Notes: generated from the sequence alone by a model not told the origin. DNA of 58,340 bases from Spirochaetaceae bacterium (GCA_007695285.1 REEC01000058.1:1-58340), one strand, 5' to 3'. Shown: positions 25,101-33,723, counted from the first letter of the stretch. Numbers and translations: made by a program.

Positions 25101-25967
25101 ATGGCGCATTGTGTAGTCCCCGAAGCGGAAGAGATTCTCGACAAAGAGTACAAGGTCCTCGACAAGGGTTTTGTCCGTCTCGTCGATTACCTCGGCGGTG
25201 ACGCTCGAATCGTTCAAGCCGCGCGCGTATCGTACGGAGAAGGCACGACAACGTACCGAAAAGACGCCGCGTTGATCGAGTACCTTCTTCGAAACCGACA
25301 CACCTCACCGTTCGAGCAGGTCATCCTGACGTTCCACGCCAAAATGCCGATTTTTGTCGCGCGACAATGGATACGCCACCGGACCGCGCGTTTGAACGAG
25401 GTGTCGGGACGATACAGCGTGATGAACGACGATTTTTTTGTGCCGGACCCGGGATCGATCGCGCTTCAGAGCACCGACAACAAACAAGGCAGGAATCCCG
25501 ACCCTGTCGACCCCGCGACCGCCGAGCAGGTCCGGATCGCGATGGCGGACGCGCAGAGGCGCGCGTACGATGAGTATACCGCGTTGCTCGAGACGGGGAT
25601 AGCGCGGGAACTCGCGCGCGTGAACCTCCCGCTCGCTCTTTACACCGAGTGGTACTGGCAGATCGATCTTCACAATCTGTTTCACTTTCTCGAGCTTCGG
25701 CTCGATCCACACGCGCAGGCCGAAATCCGCGAGTACGCAAAGGTCATGCTCGAGATCGCACGCGCGGTTTGCCCGGTCGCAACACGCGCTTTTGAGGACC
25801 ACATCGCGGGCGGAACGGCCTTTTCACGCGCGGAGTTCGAGGCGCTCCGCGCGCTCGTCGCCGAGCGGACCGACGACGACGTGCGATCGGCCGCGGAAAG
25901 CGCAGGCCTCACCGGGCGTGCGGCCGAACGTCTCGCACAAAAACTCGCGACGGGTCGTCGGCTATAG
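25101..25967 (+). CDS. thyX: Flavin-dependent thymidylate synthase
   Basis: About 288 residues. The ThyX signature RHR-x7-S is exact: RHRTARLNEVSGRYS near residue 93. ARVSYGEGT and SPFEQV are further conserved blocks. ThyX makes dTMP from dUMP with FAD, NADPH and methylene-tetrahydrofolate and replaces ThyA. ATG at 25101 is preceded by GAGGTGG; earlier in-frame starts run into the promoter. Monocistronic, convergent with DUF92. Confidence 0.96.
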   Translation: MAHCVVPEAEEILDKEYKVLDKGFVRLVDYLGGDARIVQAARVSYGEGTTTYRKDAALIEYLLRNRHTSPFEQVILTFHAKMPIFVARQWIRHRTARLNEVSGRYSVMNDDFFVPDPGSIALQSTDNKQGRNPDPVDPATAEQVRIAMADAQRRAYDEYTALLETGIARELARVNLPLALYTEWYWQIDLHNLFHFLELRLDPHAQAEIREYAKVMLEIARAVCPVATRAFEDHIAGGTAFSRAEFEALRALVAERTDDDVRSAAESAGLTGRAAERLAQKLATGRRL

Positions 25968-25982
25968 AGGATTGCTCCGCGC

Positions 25983-26828
25983 TTACAAAACCGCCCCGAA
26001 GAACAGTATCACGAGAAGCGCGGCGGAGATCGACGCAAGCGCGTTAACCGCGTCGTTTGTGATCAACGACCGGCCACGAGTCAGCGTGTTCGGCGTGAGC
26101 CCCGTACTCGGTTTCTCGGTGAGCCCACCCTCGGCGTCGCGATACTGTGCCTGCACCGTCGCACCGAGTACGCTGTCGATGAGCGAGCCAAGAACGCCAC
26201 CACCGGTCACGAGCGAGAACACAAACACGGCGTGAGGCGAGAAACCCTCGCGGATCGTATACCCGAGCGCGAACACGGCCGCGACCACGGCGGCCCCACA
26301 CAGCGAAGCAAGACTCCCGAGAATCGTGACTCCGCCCGAAGCGCCCCTCCGAATCGGCCGAAGCGTCACGATGTTCACGGGGTCACGCGCGCTCAGAACG
26401 CCGATCTCGCTCGCCCACGTATCAGCGTTCGCCGCGGCAAACGCGATCGCACACCCCATGAGAAACACGAAACTGCCCGTGAACGCGAAGACGACCGCAA
26501 AAAGCAGACCTGCGCCGCCGTTTGCCAGGACCTGGACGTAGTCGCGCGTGTTGCCTTTCTCGTGGATCTCGGCCGCGGATACCTTGAGGCCACGTTTGAC
26601 TCGGCCCAAGCCCGTAGAGGTCACAAAAAACGTCGCCAACAAGAGCCACGCATCAAGACCGCCGGCCACAAGAACGCCGGCTCCGAGAACAGCTCCCGCG
26701 ATCGCACCGGACACGGTGACCGCACCGAGAGCGAACGCTCCGTACCCGGCCGCTCCGTTCACCACCACGCCGATGAGCCCGCGAATCGCAAACTCGATGA
26801 TTCCCACGACATTGCCATTCACGATCAT
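25983..26828 (-). CDS. DUF92 family integral membrane protein
   Basis: 281 residues, about six to seven hydrophobic segments, with the DUF92/TMEM19 core: KRGLKVSAAEIHEKGNTRDY, QVLANGGAG, AANADTWASEIGVLS and GSLIDSVLGATVQ. Plant members act as phytyl-phosphate kinases (VTE6); bacterial members are often proposed to phosphorylate isoprenoid phosphates, which is not shown here. The start ATG at 26828 is immediately back to back with an upstream-facing ATG of the NYN gene, and a promoter -10 ends seven bases before it, so a leaderless mRNA is likely. Confidence 0.82.
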   Translation of the reverse strand: MIVNGNVVGIIEFAIRGLIGVVVNGAAGYGAFALGAVTVSGAIAGAVLGAGVLVAGGLDAWLLLATFFVTSTGLGRVKRGLKVSAAEIHEKGNTRDYVQVLANGGAGLLFAVVFAFTGSFVFLMGCAIAFAAANADTWASEIGVLSARDPVNIVTLRPIRRGASGGVTILGSLASLCGAAVVAAVFALGYTIREGFSPHAVFVFSLVTGGGVLGSLIDSVLGATVQAQYRDAEGGLTEKPSTGLTPNTLTRGRSLITNDAVNALASISAALLVILFFGAVL

Positions 26829-26840
26829 ATGACGTACTAT
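26812..26840 (+). promoter_or_regulatory. Predicted leaderless promoter of the NYN gene
   Basis: TTGCCA (26812-26817), 17-bp spacer, TACTAT (26835-26840), nine bases, ATG at 26850. The -35 lies inside the DUF92 coding region. Confidence 0.5.
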
Positions 26841-26864
26841 ATCGTTACAATGGAGTCAAGTGAA
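26836..26864 (-). promoter_or_regulatory. Predicted leaderless promoter of the DUF92 gene
   Basis: Minus strand TTCACT (26864-26859), 17-bp spacer, TATAGT (26841-26836), seven bases, ATG at 26828. The -10 overlaps the opposite-strand -10 of the NYN promoter. Confidence 0.45.
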
Positions 26865-27626
26865 CGACAGAAACGGTTGGCCGTCCTGATCGATGCCGAC
26901 AATACGCGTCCCTCGATAATTGAAGGCCTGCTCGAGGAGATCGCAAACTACGGTATCGCGAGCGTCAAACGGATCTACGGGGACTGGACGACTCCACACC
27001 TCAAGGGATGGAAAGAGGTGCTGCTCGAGCACTCGATCCAGCCGATCCAACAGTTTGGATACACGACCGGGAAAAACTCGACCGACAGCGCGATGATCAT
27101 CGACGCGATGGATGTACTGTACACCGAGAAGATGGACGGATTCTGCATCGTCTCGAGCGACAGCGACTTCACCCGCCTCTCCGCTCGAATCCGCGAAGCA
27201 GGACTCACCGTGTACGGGTTCGGCGAGAAAAAGACTCCAAAAGCGTTCGTCGGCGCGTGCGACCGGTTCATCTTCACCGAGAACCTTCGGAAGGTGCTCG
27301 ACACGACCGTAGCCGCCGAGATCGAGGAACCGAGTCCGATTCACCAGAAAAAAGCGACGCGTGAACTCAAACGCGACAGCCGCCTCGTGAATCTCGTCCG
27401 TAACGCGGTTGAGGACTCGGCCGATGAAGACGGCTGGGCGCAGTTAGGGACCGTTGGAACGAACATCGCGAACAAGTCGCCGGAATTCGATCCACGGAAC
27501 TGGGGTTACAAGAAACTCGGCGAGTTGATCCGCGAACTCGGCCTGTTTGATATCGACGAACAATCGGTCAATGGATCACCAGCAAAGATCATCTACATCA
27601 AAGACAAGCGACGCCGCGCACACTAG
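26850..27626 (+). CDS. NYN-domain (PIN-like) ribonuclease-type protein with OST-HTH/LOTUS domain
   Basis: About 258 residues. The N-terminal 150 residues are an NYN domain: RLAVLIDADNTRPS with catalytic-type Asp residues, GKNSTDSAMIIDAMD and CIVSSDSDFTRLS, GFGEKKTPKAF. The C-terminal 80 residues (LVNLVRNAVED to GYKKLGELIRELGLF) match an OST-HTH/LOTUS RNA-binding domain. Such proteins are predicted RNA-processing nucleases. I prefer the ATG at 26850 because the promoter -10 ends nine bases before it; another ATG is at 26829. No Shine-Dalgarno site precedes either. Confidence 0.85.
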   Translation: MESSERQKRLAVLIDADNTRPSIIEGLLEEIANYGIASVKRIYGDWTTPHLKGWKEVLLEHSIQPIQQFGYTTGKNSTDSAMIIDAMDVLYTEKMDGFCIVSSDSDFTRLSARIREAGLTVYGFGEKKTPKAFVGACDRFIFTENLRKVLDTTVAAEIEEPSPIHQKKATRELKRDSRLVNLVRNAVEDSADEDGWAQLGTVGTNIANKSPEFDPRNWGYKKLGELIRELGLFDIDEQSVNGSPAKIIYIKDKRRRAH

Positions 27627-27677
27627 GCGTGCGGACGGCGTCACAGCCGCCCCGGTTTCACGCATGCGGAGGAGAAC

Positions 27678-28043
27678 GTGCGGCTAAGGCTCTTCGACTA
27701 CCTCTCGTTCAGTGTCGCGCTCACGGCAATTGCGGTCTTTTCGCTCATGGCGTTCGAAGGAGCTGAACAAGGCAGCATCGTCCGCGTCCAGATCGACGGC
27801 GTGGACTACGTCTACCCGTTGACGCAGGACAGGACGATTCGCGTCGACGGCCCGCTCGGGACGACGGTCGTCGAGATAGCAGATCGGCGCGTGCGCGTCG
27901 CAGAGTCGCCGTGCCGCGACAAGATCTGCATCGCAACCAGTTGGCTCTCGCAAGCCGGAGACTGGACCGCGTGTTTGCCGAACAGAGTTTTTGTTCGCGT
28001 CGATCGCGCCGAAGATCCCGACCTCGACGCGCAGACCTTTTGA
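27678..28043 (+). CDS. NusG domain II-containing membrane-anchored protein
   Basis: 121 residues. One N-terminal membrane segment (LSFSVALTAIAVFSLMAF) is followed by the NusG-II type domain with SPCRDKICIATSWL and WTACLPNRVFVRV, including three conserved Cys. The domain is extracytoplasmic and unrelated in role to transcription factor NusG; such proteins often sit beside apbE and prenyl-synthase genes in anaerobes and are thought to belong to membrane flavin/quinone redox systems. Start GTG at 27678 with a strong GGAGGAG site. apbE faces it at the 3' side. Confidence 0.8.
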   Translation: MRLRLFDYLSFSVALTAIAVFSLMAFEGAEQGSIVRVQIDGVDYVYPLTQDRTIRVDGPLGTTVVEIADRRVRVAESPCRDKICIATSWLSQAGDWTACLPNRVFVRVDRAEDPDLDAQTF

Positions 28044-28094
28044 GCCCGGCGGGTTACCGGCGTCGGAGCCGGAACGGCCGATGCGCGGAAGACC

Positions 28095-29177
28095 TCAATC
28101 GAATTCACGCGATGCGTCGCGAAACTCGTCGTGCGTGATCTCGAAGCGAGCGCGTAGGCCAGGCGTCGTGTAGACACGATTGCCGTCGGTCACAAAAACA
28201 CCCTCGGTACCGGGTAGCTGCTCGATGAGCCTGTAGCCGTCTTCGAGCCCGAGCACGAACGCCGCGGTGGACAACGCATCGGCGGTCTCGGACACCGCGC
28301 TCACGACCGTGACGCTCGTGAGATTGTTCTCCGTTGGGTACCCCGTTTCGGGATCGAAGATATGATGGTACTGCACGCCGTCCTTGACGAAGTAACGCTC
28401 GTACGGGCCTGATGACACGATCGTCTCACCGGTCGATTCGATCACGCCGAGGATATTTCCGCGCGCGGTTCCTTCCGGATTGCGAACGCCGACGCGCCAT
28501 GGTCTACCGTCGGGCCGACGTCCGATCGTCATGATGTCTCCGCCGAAATCGACGATGCCGCGTTCGACCCCCGCTTCGGACAGGATGCGTGTCGCTTCAT
28601 CGACGGCGTACCCCTTCGCGATTCCGCCGACGTCGATGCCCATGCCCGGCTCCGGCAGGAAGACCGTTCTCGCGTCGCTGTCGAGCACGATTCGAGAGAA
28701 ATCGACGAGAGACCGCGCAGAGGTAACCTCGTCCGGTGCGGGAAGCCTCTCGCGCGGTGTACCGATGCCCCAGAGCAGGATCAGAGGCGCGATCGAAACA
28801 TCGAACGCGCCGCCGGTTATCACACCGTACTCTATCGCGGTCTCGATGACCTGAAACGTGTCGTCCGATACCGGCACGGGGTGTTTGCCGGCCGCTCGAT
28901 TCACGCGCAGGATCTCGGTATCGTCGTAGTTGGACTCGTTGATGCTCATCCGGGCCTCGATCTCGCGTACACGGTCGAAAACAGCGTCGAACACGTTTCG
29001 CGGAGCGTCGTACACGGTGATCGTGACAACGGTACCGAGGAGCGACGCCGAACGCGATTCCCGCGACGGTTCACGGCTGCATCCAAGGGTGATGACGATA
29101 GGAGCCAGGATGAGGGCGGTAACCGCAAGAACCGTAGATACGGAAGGACCGGTAGCATGAAAGGATCGATTACCCAT
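28095..29177 (-). CDS. apbE: FAD:protein FMN transferase (ApbE lipoprotein)
   Basis: About 360 residues. A lipoprotein signal with lipobox VITLGCS ends about residue 34. The ApbE domain shows MSINESNYDDTEI, VDVGGIAKGYAVDEA (here IDVGGIAKGYAVDEA), NFGGD-like DFGGDIM and VVSAVSETADALSTAAFVLG. ApbE covalently attaches FMN to Thr of extracytoplasmic flavoproteins. I chose ATG 29177, six bases from a predicted -10; the open frame extends to 29225. No FMN-carrier gene is in the window, but the NusG-II protein, NDH-2 fusion and prenyl synthase around it point to a respiratory flavin/quinone setting. Confidence 0.93.
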   Translation of the reverse strand: MGNRSFHATGPSVSTVLAVTALILAPIVITLGCSREPSRESRSASLLGTVVTITVYDAPRNVFDAVFDRVREIEARMSINESNYDDTEILRVNRAAGKHPVPVSDDTFQVIETAIEYGVITGGAFDVSIAPLILLWGIGTPRERLPAPDEVTSARSLVDFSRIVLDSDARTVFLPEPGMGIDVGGIAKGYAVDEATRILSEAGVERGIVDFGGDIMTIGRRPDGRPWRVGVRNPEGTARGNILGVIESTGETIVSSGPYERYFVKDGVQYHHIFDPETGYPTENNLTSVTVVSAVSETADALSTAAFVLGLEDGYRLIEQLPGTEGVFVTDGNRVYTTPGLRARFEITHDEFRDASREFD

Positions 29178-29182
29178 ACGCG

Positions 29183-29212
29183 TGTATAGCATGTGATCGG
29201 GCGGTAATTCAA
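29183..29212 (-). promoter_or_regulatory. Predicted leaderless promoter of apbE
   Basis: Minus strand TTGAAT (29212-29207), 18-bp spacer, TATACA (29188-29183), five bases, ATG at 29177. Confidence 0.45.
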
Positions 29213-29229
29213 CATAATAAAGCACGCTG

Positions 29230-29258
29230 TTTACTTAATTAGATAAATGATGTACCAT
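29230..29258 (+). promoter_or_regulatory. Possible promoter of the NDH-2 fusion gene
   Basis: TTTACT (29230-29235), 17-bp spacer, TACCAT (29253-29258), each 4 of 6 to consensus, inside an AT-rich stretch. Leader would be about 80 nt. Confidence 0.35.
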
Positions 29259-29301
29259 TAGAAAGAAAATCACACACATCCGAAAAGGTAATGTCGATAC
29301 C

Positions 29302-29322
29302 GGCCGGAAGTAACGTCCGGCC
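29302..29322 (+). promoter_or_regulatory. GC-rich hairpin in the NDH-2 leader
   Basis: Perfect 7-bp stem GGCCGGA/TCCGGCC with a 7-nt loop, 24 nt before the start codon at 29346 and just upstream of the GGAGG site. It has no U-tract, so it is not a simple terminator; it may protect or modulate the leader. Confidence 0.4.
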
Positions 29323-29345
29323 CTACCAGAATGATTGGAGGAAGC

Positions 29346-31304
29346 ATGAGTGAAGTAACGAGAATCGTCGTTCTCGGCGGCGGTTACGGTGGCGTACACG
29401 CGGCGAAGCAGCTGCACAAAAAGTTCAAGAAGCGGGAGAGCATCGAGATCACGCTCATCGACAAGAACCCGTACCACACGTTGATGACCGAACTTCACGA
29501 GATCGCAGGCTCCCGGACCGAGCCGGAAGCGGTGCAGGTCAGCTTCGAGAAAATCTTCGGCGGCAAACGCGTCAACGTGGCGATCGACGAGATCGACACG
29601 ATAGATTTTGAGGAAAATACGCTCCGCTCCCGTACACGCGAGTACAAGTACGATCACTTGATCATCGGCGCGGGGGGACAACCCGAGTTCTTCGGGTGCC
29701 CAGGCGTTCAGGAGAACAGTCTGACGTGCTGGTCGATCGAGGACGCGATCCGCATTCGGACGCACGTCGAGGATCGTTTTCGTGCGGCCGCGAAGGAGCC
29801 CGACAAAGCCCGCCGCGAAAGCATGCTGACATTCGCGATAGCCGGGGCCGGATTCACCGGGGTCGAGCTCGCGGGTGAGTTCATGGAACGACGCGAGGTC
29901 CTCTGCCCGAAGTATCACATCGACAAGCGCGAAGTGCGGATCGTCGTGATCGAGGCGCAGGACAAAATCCTTCCGATCTTCCCGGAAAAGCCGCGCCGGC
30001 GCGCCGCGGAGTACATGCGCCGCAAAGGCGTCGAGATCCTTCTGAACTCCCCCGTGTCCCACGCCGAGGAAGGCAAAGTCGTACTCGCCGACGGTACCGA
30101 GATCGTCACCGACACGTTCATCTGGACGTGCGGCATCCACGGCTCACAGTTCACGGCAAAAATACCGCTGACGCACGGGAGCTCTTCGCGCGACGAGTGT
30201 TCGGTCGCGACTCCGGAAGGAATCCACGGGATGTCGGGCTGTTCGTTCGACGAGGATGAGAGGTACGTCGTCGGAAAGCGCGGCCGCATCCTCGTCGATT
30301 CGCACATGCGGTCGGTCGACTTCGAGAACGTGTATCTCGTCGGAGACATAATCTGGTACGTGCACGAAGACAAAGTCGTGCCGCAAGTCGTCGAGACGGC
30401 GATCCAGACGGCCGACGTCGCCGCGAAGAACGTGATCGCGGATATCGAGAAGAAAGAGAAACACGACTTCAAGCCGAAGTATCACGGCCACATGGTCTCG
30501 GTCGGAGGCAAGTACGGCGTCGCGCACGTCATGGGAATGTCGCTCTCGGGCTTCTTCGCGATGGCGGTAAAACACCTCATCAACGTGCACTACCTGATCG
30601 GCCTCGCCGGGTTGAACGCCGTTTGGGAGTACGTGCAGGAGGAGTTCTTCCAGATCAAAAACGGGCGGTCGATACTCGGGTCGCACGCGTCGGCAAAGAT
30701 ACCGACGTACTGGGCCGTCCCTTTGCGCCTGTTCCTCGGCGGTAAGTGGTTGTACGAGGGCATCAAGAAGGTTCAAACCGGGTGGCTCGATCCCGGCCGC
30801 GGTGGCTGGTTCAACGCTGACCCGGAAGCGGTTTACCTGCCGGGAGTGAGTTTCGTGGAGGGCGTCGCCGCGGCGACGAGCGCAACTCCGAACGGAGGCG
30901 ATGCCGGAGCGTGGGGCACGTCGCTGATGGAGGCGCTGCCGATCTACACGTGGTTCGCCGAAAACGTCCTGAGCGCGTCCGCGACGATGTCGTTCTGGAT
31001 GCAGGCCGCGGTCGTCGTGACGCAGGTTCTTGTCGGTCTCGCTTTGATCGGCGGACTGTTCACGTTCGCCGCGGCGGCGGCGTCGATCGGGATGGGCGTG
31101 ATGTTCATCGTATCGGGTTGGGGCAACACCGAGTTGTTGTGGTACATCGCGGCGGCTCTCGTGATGCTCGGCGGCGCGGGGCGCGGATTTGGGTTGGATC
31201 ACTGGGTGATGCCGTGGCTCAAGAATTGGTGGAACGGGACGTGGTTGGCAAAATCGACGTACCTGTACGCGGGCGAACCGCGGACACGCTTCTGGGTGAA
31301 GTAA
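29346..31304 (+). CDS. NDH-2-type FAD-dependent NADH dehydrogenase fused to a DoxX/DoxD-like membrane domain
   Basis: About 652 residues. Residues 1-430 are a type II NADH dehydrogenase: IVVLGGGYGGVHAAK (FAD), AIAGAGFTGVELAGE (NADH loop) and VYLVGDI. Residues from about 455 form a DoxX/DoxD-like membrane domain, beginning PLRLFLGGKWLYEGIKKVQ and containing two to three helices. NDH-2 oxidises NADH and reduces quinone without pumping; the fused domain may anchor it or form a quinone site. Strong TTGGAGGAAGC site before ATG 29346. Followed 52 bp later by a prenyl synthase, plausibly for menaquinone side chains. The N-terminal call is sound; the substrate of the fusion is inferred. Confidence 0.88.
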   Translation: MSEVTRIVVLGGGYGGVHAAKQLHKKFKKRESIEITLIDKNPYHTLMTELHEIAGSRTEPEAVQVSFEKIFGGKRVNVAIDEIDTIDFEENTLRSRTREYKYDHLIIGAGGQPEFFGCPGVQENSLTCWSIEDAIRIRTHVEDRFRAAAKEPDKARRESMLTFAIAGAGFTGVELAGEFMERREVLCPKYHIDKREVRIVVIEAQDKILPIFPEKPRRRAAEYMRRKGVEILLNSPVSHAEEGKVVLADGTEIVTDTFIWTCGIHGSQFTAKIPLTHGSSSRDECSVATPEGIHGMSGCSFDEDERYVVGKRGRILVDSHMRSVDFENVYLVGDIIWYVHEDKVVPQVVETAIQTADVAAKNVIADIEKKEKHDFKPKYHGHMVSVGGKYGVAHVMGMSLSGFFAMAVKHLINVHYLIGLAGLNAVWEYVQEEFFQIKNGRSILGSHASAKIPTYWAVPLRLFLGGKWLYEGIKKVQTGWLDPGRGGWFNADPEAVYLPGVSFVEGVAAATSATPNGGDAGAWGTSLMEALPIYTWFAENVLSASATMSFWMQAAVVVTQVLVGLALIGGLFTFAAAAASIGMGVMFIVSGWGNTELLWYIAAALVMLGGAGRGFGLDHWVMPWLKNWWNGTWLAKSTYLYAGEPRTRFWVK

Positions 31305-31356
31305 CAGGAGTGCGGGGCGGCTTGCGCCGCCTCGCGCCTCGTTCAATAATACGCAC

Positions 31357-32331
31357 ATGACACGCTACTGGGATGAGTATCCCGAGATCAAGTCCGATCT
31401 TGAGACCGTACACTCGATCATCGTAAATTCGCTCGAATCGGGAAATACGAGACTCGACGCCGCGCTTCGAGATCTTGCCGACCGGGGAGGCAAGATGCTC
31501 CGCCCGGCGTTTGTGCTTCTCGCGGCCCGCGCGCGCGCCGGCCGACCGGAGCTACCAAAAAAAATGTACTCGCTCGCCGCGGCGGTCGAGATGCTTCACA
31601 TGGCGACGCTTGTTCACGACGACATGATCGACGACGCCGCGACGCGTCGTGGCGCGCCGACGCTTCACGCTCTTCACGGCCGTAAGAGCGCCGTACTGAT
31701 GGGCGACTATCTGTTCGCGCGGTGTTTCTCGATCGTGGCCGACCACTCGACGATTGAGAACGCCAAACTGCTCGCACGGGGCGTAGAGATCATCTGTACG
31801 GCCGAGATATCGCAGAACAACGCCGACGAACCCGTCACGCCACGACGCTACTACCACCGGATAATCGGGAAGACCGCGCTGCTGTTCGCGTTGAGCTTCT
31901 ACGTCGGCGCGCGCGAGAACGGGGTGCGGCCGGCCGTGAGCAACCGGCTACGGCGAATCGGTTACAACATCGGGATGGGGTTCCAGATTCGCGACGATAT
32001 CCTGGACTTCCTCGGTGACGAAGGCAAAACCGGAAAGCCACGCGCGGCGGATCTGAGGCAGGGTATTCGGACGTTACCGTTCATTCTCGCTGCCTCGACG
32101 AACGGCGTCGGCAGCACTCTTGATTCGATCATGAAAGGCGCCGAACTGCGCGATGCCGACGTCGAGGAGATCACTCGCCTCGTCGAGAAAGCCGGCGGTT
32201 TCTCCCGGGCACAGCAGCAGGTCGAGCTCTACACGAATCGAGCGATGCGTGAAACGCTCAAACTTCCCCGGGGACACGCGCGCGACCGCATCGTCGCGGT
32301 TACCGAACGTTTGTTGACGCGGACCGCGTAG
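31357..32331 (+). CDS. Trans-polyprenyl diphosphate synthase (IspB/HepT type)
   Basis: 324 residues. Both Asp-rich motifs of trans-prenyl synthases are present: LVHDDMIDDA (first) and FQIRDDILDF (second), with GKMLRP near the N-terminus and GRKSAVLMGDYLFA. The length and lack of bulky residues before the first motif fit a long-chain synthase for quinone side chains, though chain length cannot be read reliably. The NDH-2 fusion just upstream supports a respiratory role. A TAATAC box lies four bases before the ATG. The 3' end overlaps the convergent rlmE gene by 32 bp. Confidence 0.88.
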   Translation: MTRYWDEYPEIKSDLETVHSIIVNSLESGNTRLDAALRDLADRGGKMLRPAFVLLAARARAGRPELPKKMYSLAAAVEMLHMATLVHDDMIDDAATRRGAPTLHALHGRKSAVLMGDYLFARCFSIVADHSTIENAKLLARGVEIICTAEISQNNADEPVTPRRYYHRIIGKTALLFALSFYVGARENGVRPAVSNRLRRIGYNIGMGFQIRDDILDFLGDEGKTGKPRAADLRQGIRTLPFILAASTNGVGSTLDSIMKGAELRDADVEEITRLVEKAGGFSRAQQQVELYTNRAMRETLKLPRGHARDRIVAVTERLLTRTA

Positions 32332-32929
32332 AACGCACACGATCGGGCCGAACTCCGATCGCGATCAGAAACGTCTCAAACGACTCGCTTCTCGATGCCT
32401 GCGGCTTGAAGATCCGGGCCGAGTCCGAGACGCCTTTGAGTCTTTCAAGAAAAACCTTCTCCTCGCCGCCCTGAAAAATCTTTACGACGAGTTTCCCTCC
32501 GGGTTTGATGAGGTCGAGAGCCAGATCGATCACGGCGTCGACGATCGCAGCCGACCGTGCGGTGTCGACGGTGCGGTTCCCCGTCGTCGCAGGGGCGGCG
32601 TCGCTCAACACGACGTCGTACGGCGCGGTCTGCGCGAGACGCGATCGCGTATCGGCGTCGGTGATATCGCCCTGATGGATCGTTACGTTCGGTGGGGCCG
32701 GATTCAGGCTGAACCGCGTGAGATCGACCGCGACGACGCGTCCGTGTGGGCCAACCGCTTTCATCGCGTACTGCGTCCAGCTCCCGGGCGCCGCGCCGAC
32801 GTCGAGAACCGAGTTCCCCGGCCGGAGAACGCGACTCTTGTCGTTAATTTCTTCGAGTTTAAACACCGACCGCGCGGGATACCCCGCGCTTTTCGCCTTT
32901 CGTGTGTAGTGGTCCTGCTGTCGCTTCAT
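32300..32929 (-). CDS. rlmE: 23S rRNA 2'-O-methyltransferase RlmE/FtsJ
   Basis: About 209 residues. MKRQQDHYTRKAKSAGYPARS opens the protein as in FtsJ/RlmE; the SAM loop LDVGAAPGSW, VLSDAAPATTGN and the catalytic Lys in KLVVKIFQGGE are all present (K-D-K-E tetrad type). It methylates U2552 of 23S rRNA. The in-frame region upstream to 33262 is shadow of rhomboid and intergenic DNA, so ATG 32929 is the start. Convergent with and overlapping the prenyl synthase end. Confidence 0.94.
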   Translation of the reverse strand: MKRQQDHYTRKAKSAGYPARSVFKLEEINDKSRVLRPGNSVLDVGAAPGSWTQYAMKAVGPHGRVVAVDLTRFSLNPAPPNVTIHQGDITDADTRSRLAQTAPYDVVLSDAAPATTGNRTVDTARSAAIVDAVIDLALDLIKPGGKLVVKIFQGGEEKVFLERLKGVSDSARIFKPQASRSESFETFLIAIGVRPDRVRSTRSASTNVR

Positions 32930-32994
32930 ATGGCCATCGTTTAAGGATAGTATAAGGCGCCGCCGTTCGGCGCACAATGCCCGCGAGAGGCACC

Positions 32995-33023
32995 TTGACC
33001 CGAGTGTATTTCTTGCGTAACTT
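32995..33023 (+). promoter_or_regulatory. Predicted leaderless promoter of the rhomboid gene
   Basis: TTGACC (32995-33000), 17-bp spacer, TAACTT (33018-33023), six bases, GTG at 33030. Confidence 0.55.
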
Positions 33024-33029
33024 CTCGAT

Positions 33030-33680
33030 GTGGAAAAAAACCTCGTGCACGCGCTCCGAAGGCCGCTCCCGTACAGGGAGTACAACGTCGCGTTGATTCT
33101 CATCGCGGTGAATTTCTTCGTCTTTTTCGTGACGAATGTGCGCCCGCAGATGCTCACGTACCTCGCGATGAACCCGGTTCTCGTCCTCCGTGGTGGGTAT
33201 TTTTGGACGCCGTTCACGTACATGTTTGTGCACGCGAACATGAACCACGTGCTGTTCAACATGCTCGGACTGTTTTTCTTCGGGACTCAAGTCGAGCGGC
33301 GAATCGGCAGTCTCGAGTTTCTCGCGTTCTATCTCGTGACCGGCTTGCTCGCGGGGCTGTTTTCGCTCGCGGTGTACTGGTACACGGGCGGATACATGGT
33401 GTTCCTGCTCGGCGCGTCCGGTGCGATCTTCGCGACTCTGTTGGCGTTCGCGACGTTCTTCCCCGGGGCGTACATCTACTTGTTTTTTGTCCTACCGGTG
33501 AAAGCTCCGTATCTCGTGATCGGGTATACCGTGCTCGAGCTCTTCAACTCGGTCGCCGGTCGCGGAGGAAACGTCGCGCACTTCACGCACCTTGCGGGGT
33601 TCGTGTTTGCGTTCCTGTACCTGTTCGCGCGGCTGCAGATCAACCCGATTCAGGTCTTCCTGAACAGCCGGCGTTACTGA
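33030..33680 (+). CDS. Rhomboid-family intramembrane serine protease
   Basis: 216 residues, six membrane segments. The Ser of LLGASGAIFA and the His of AHFTHLAGF form the rhomboid dyad, and HANMNHVLFNMLGLFFFG is the conserved helix 2 region. It cleaves membrane proteins within the bilayer; targets unknown. Start is the GTG at 33030, fixed by the promoter that ends six bases upstream and by alignment of the first hydrophobic segment. It is alone in its unit and followed by a hairpin. Confidence 0.92.
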   Translation: MEKNLVHALRRPLPYREYNVALILIAVNFFVFFVTNVRPQMLTYLAMNPVLVLRGGYFWTPFTYMFVHANMNHVLFNMLGLFFFGTQVERRIGSLEFLAFYLVTGLLAGLFSLAVYWYTGGYMVFLLGASGAIFATLLAFATFFPGAYIYLFFVLPVKAPYLVIGYTVLELFNSVAGRGGNVAHFTHLAGFVFAFLYLFARLQINPIQVFLNSRRY

Positions 33681-33701
33681 CGCCGATCATCGATTTCGAA
33701 C

Positions 33702-33723
33702 CGCCGACGTTCATTCGTCGGCG
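33702..33723 (+). terminator. Hairpin after the rhomboid gene
   Basis: Perfect 8-bp stem CGCCGACG/CGTCGGCG with a 6-nt loop, 21 bp downstream of the rhomboid stop. No run of T follows, so intrinsic termination is uncertain. Confidence 0.35.
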
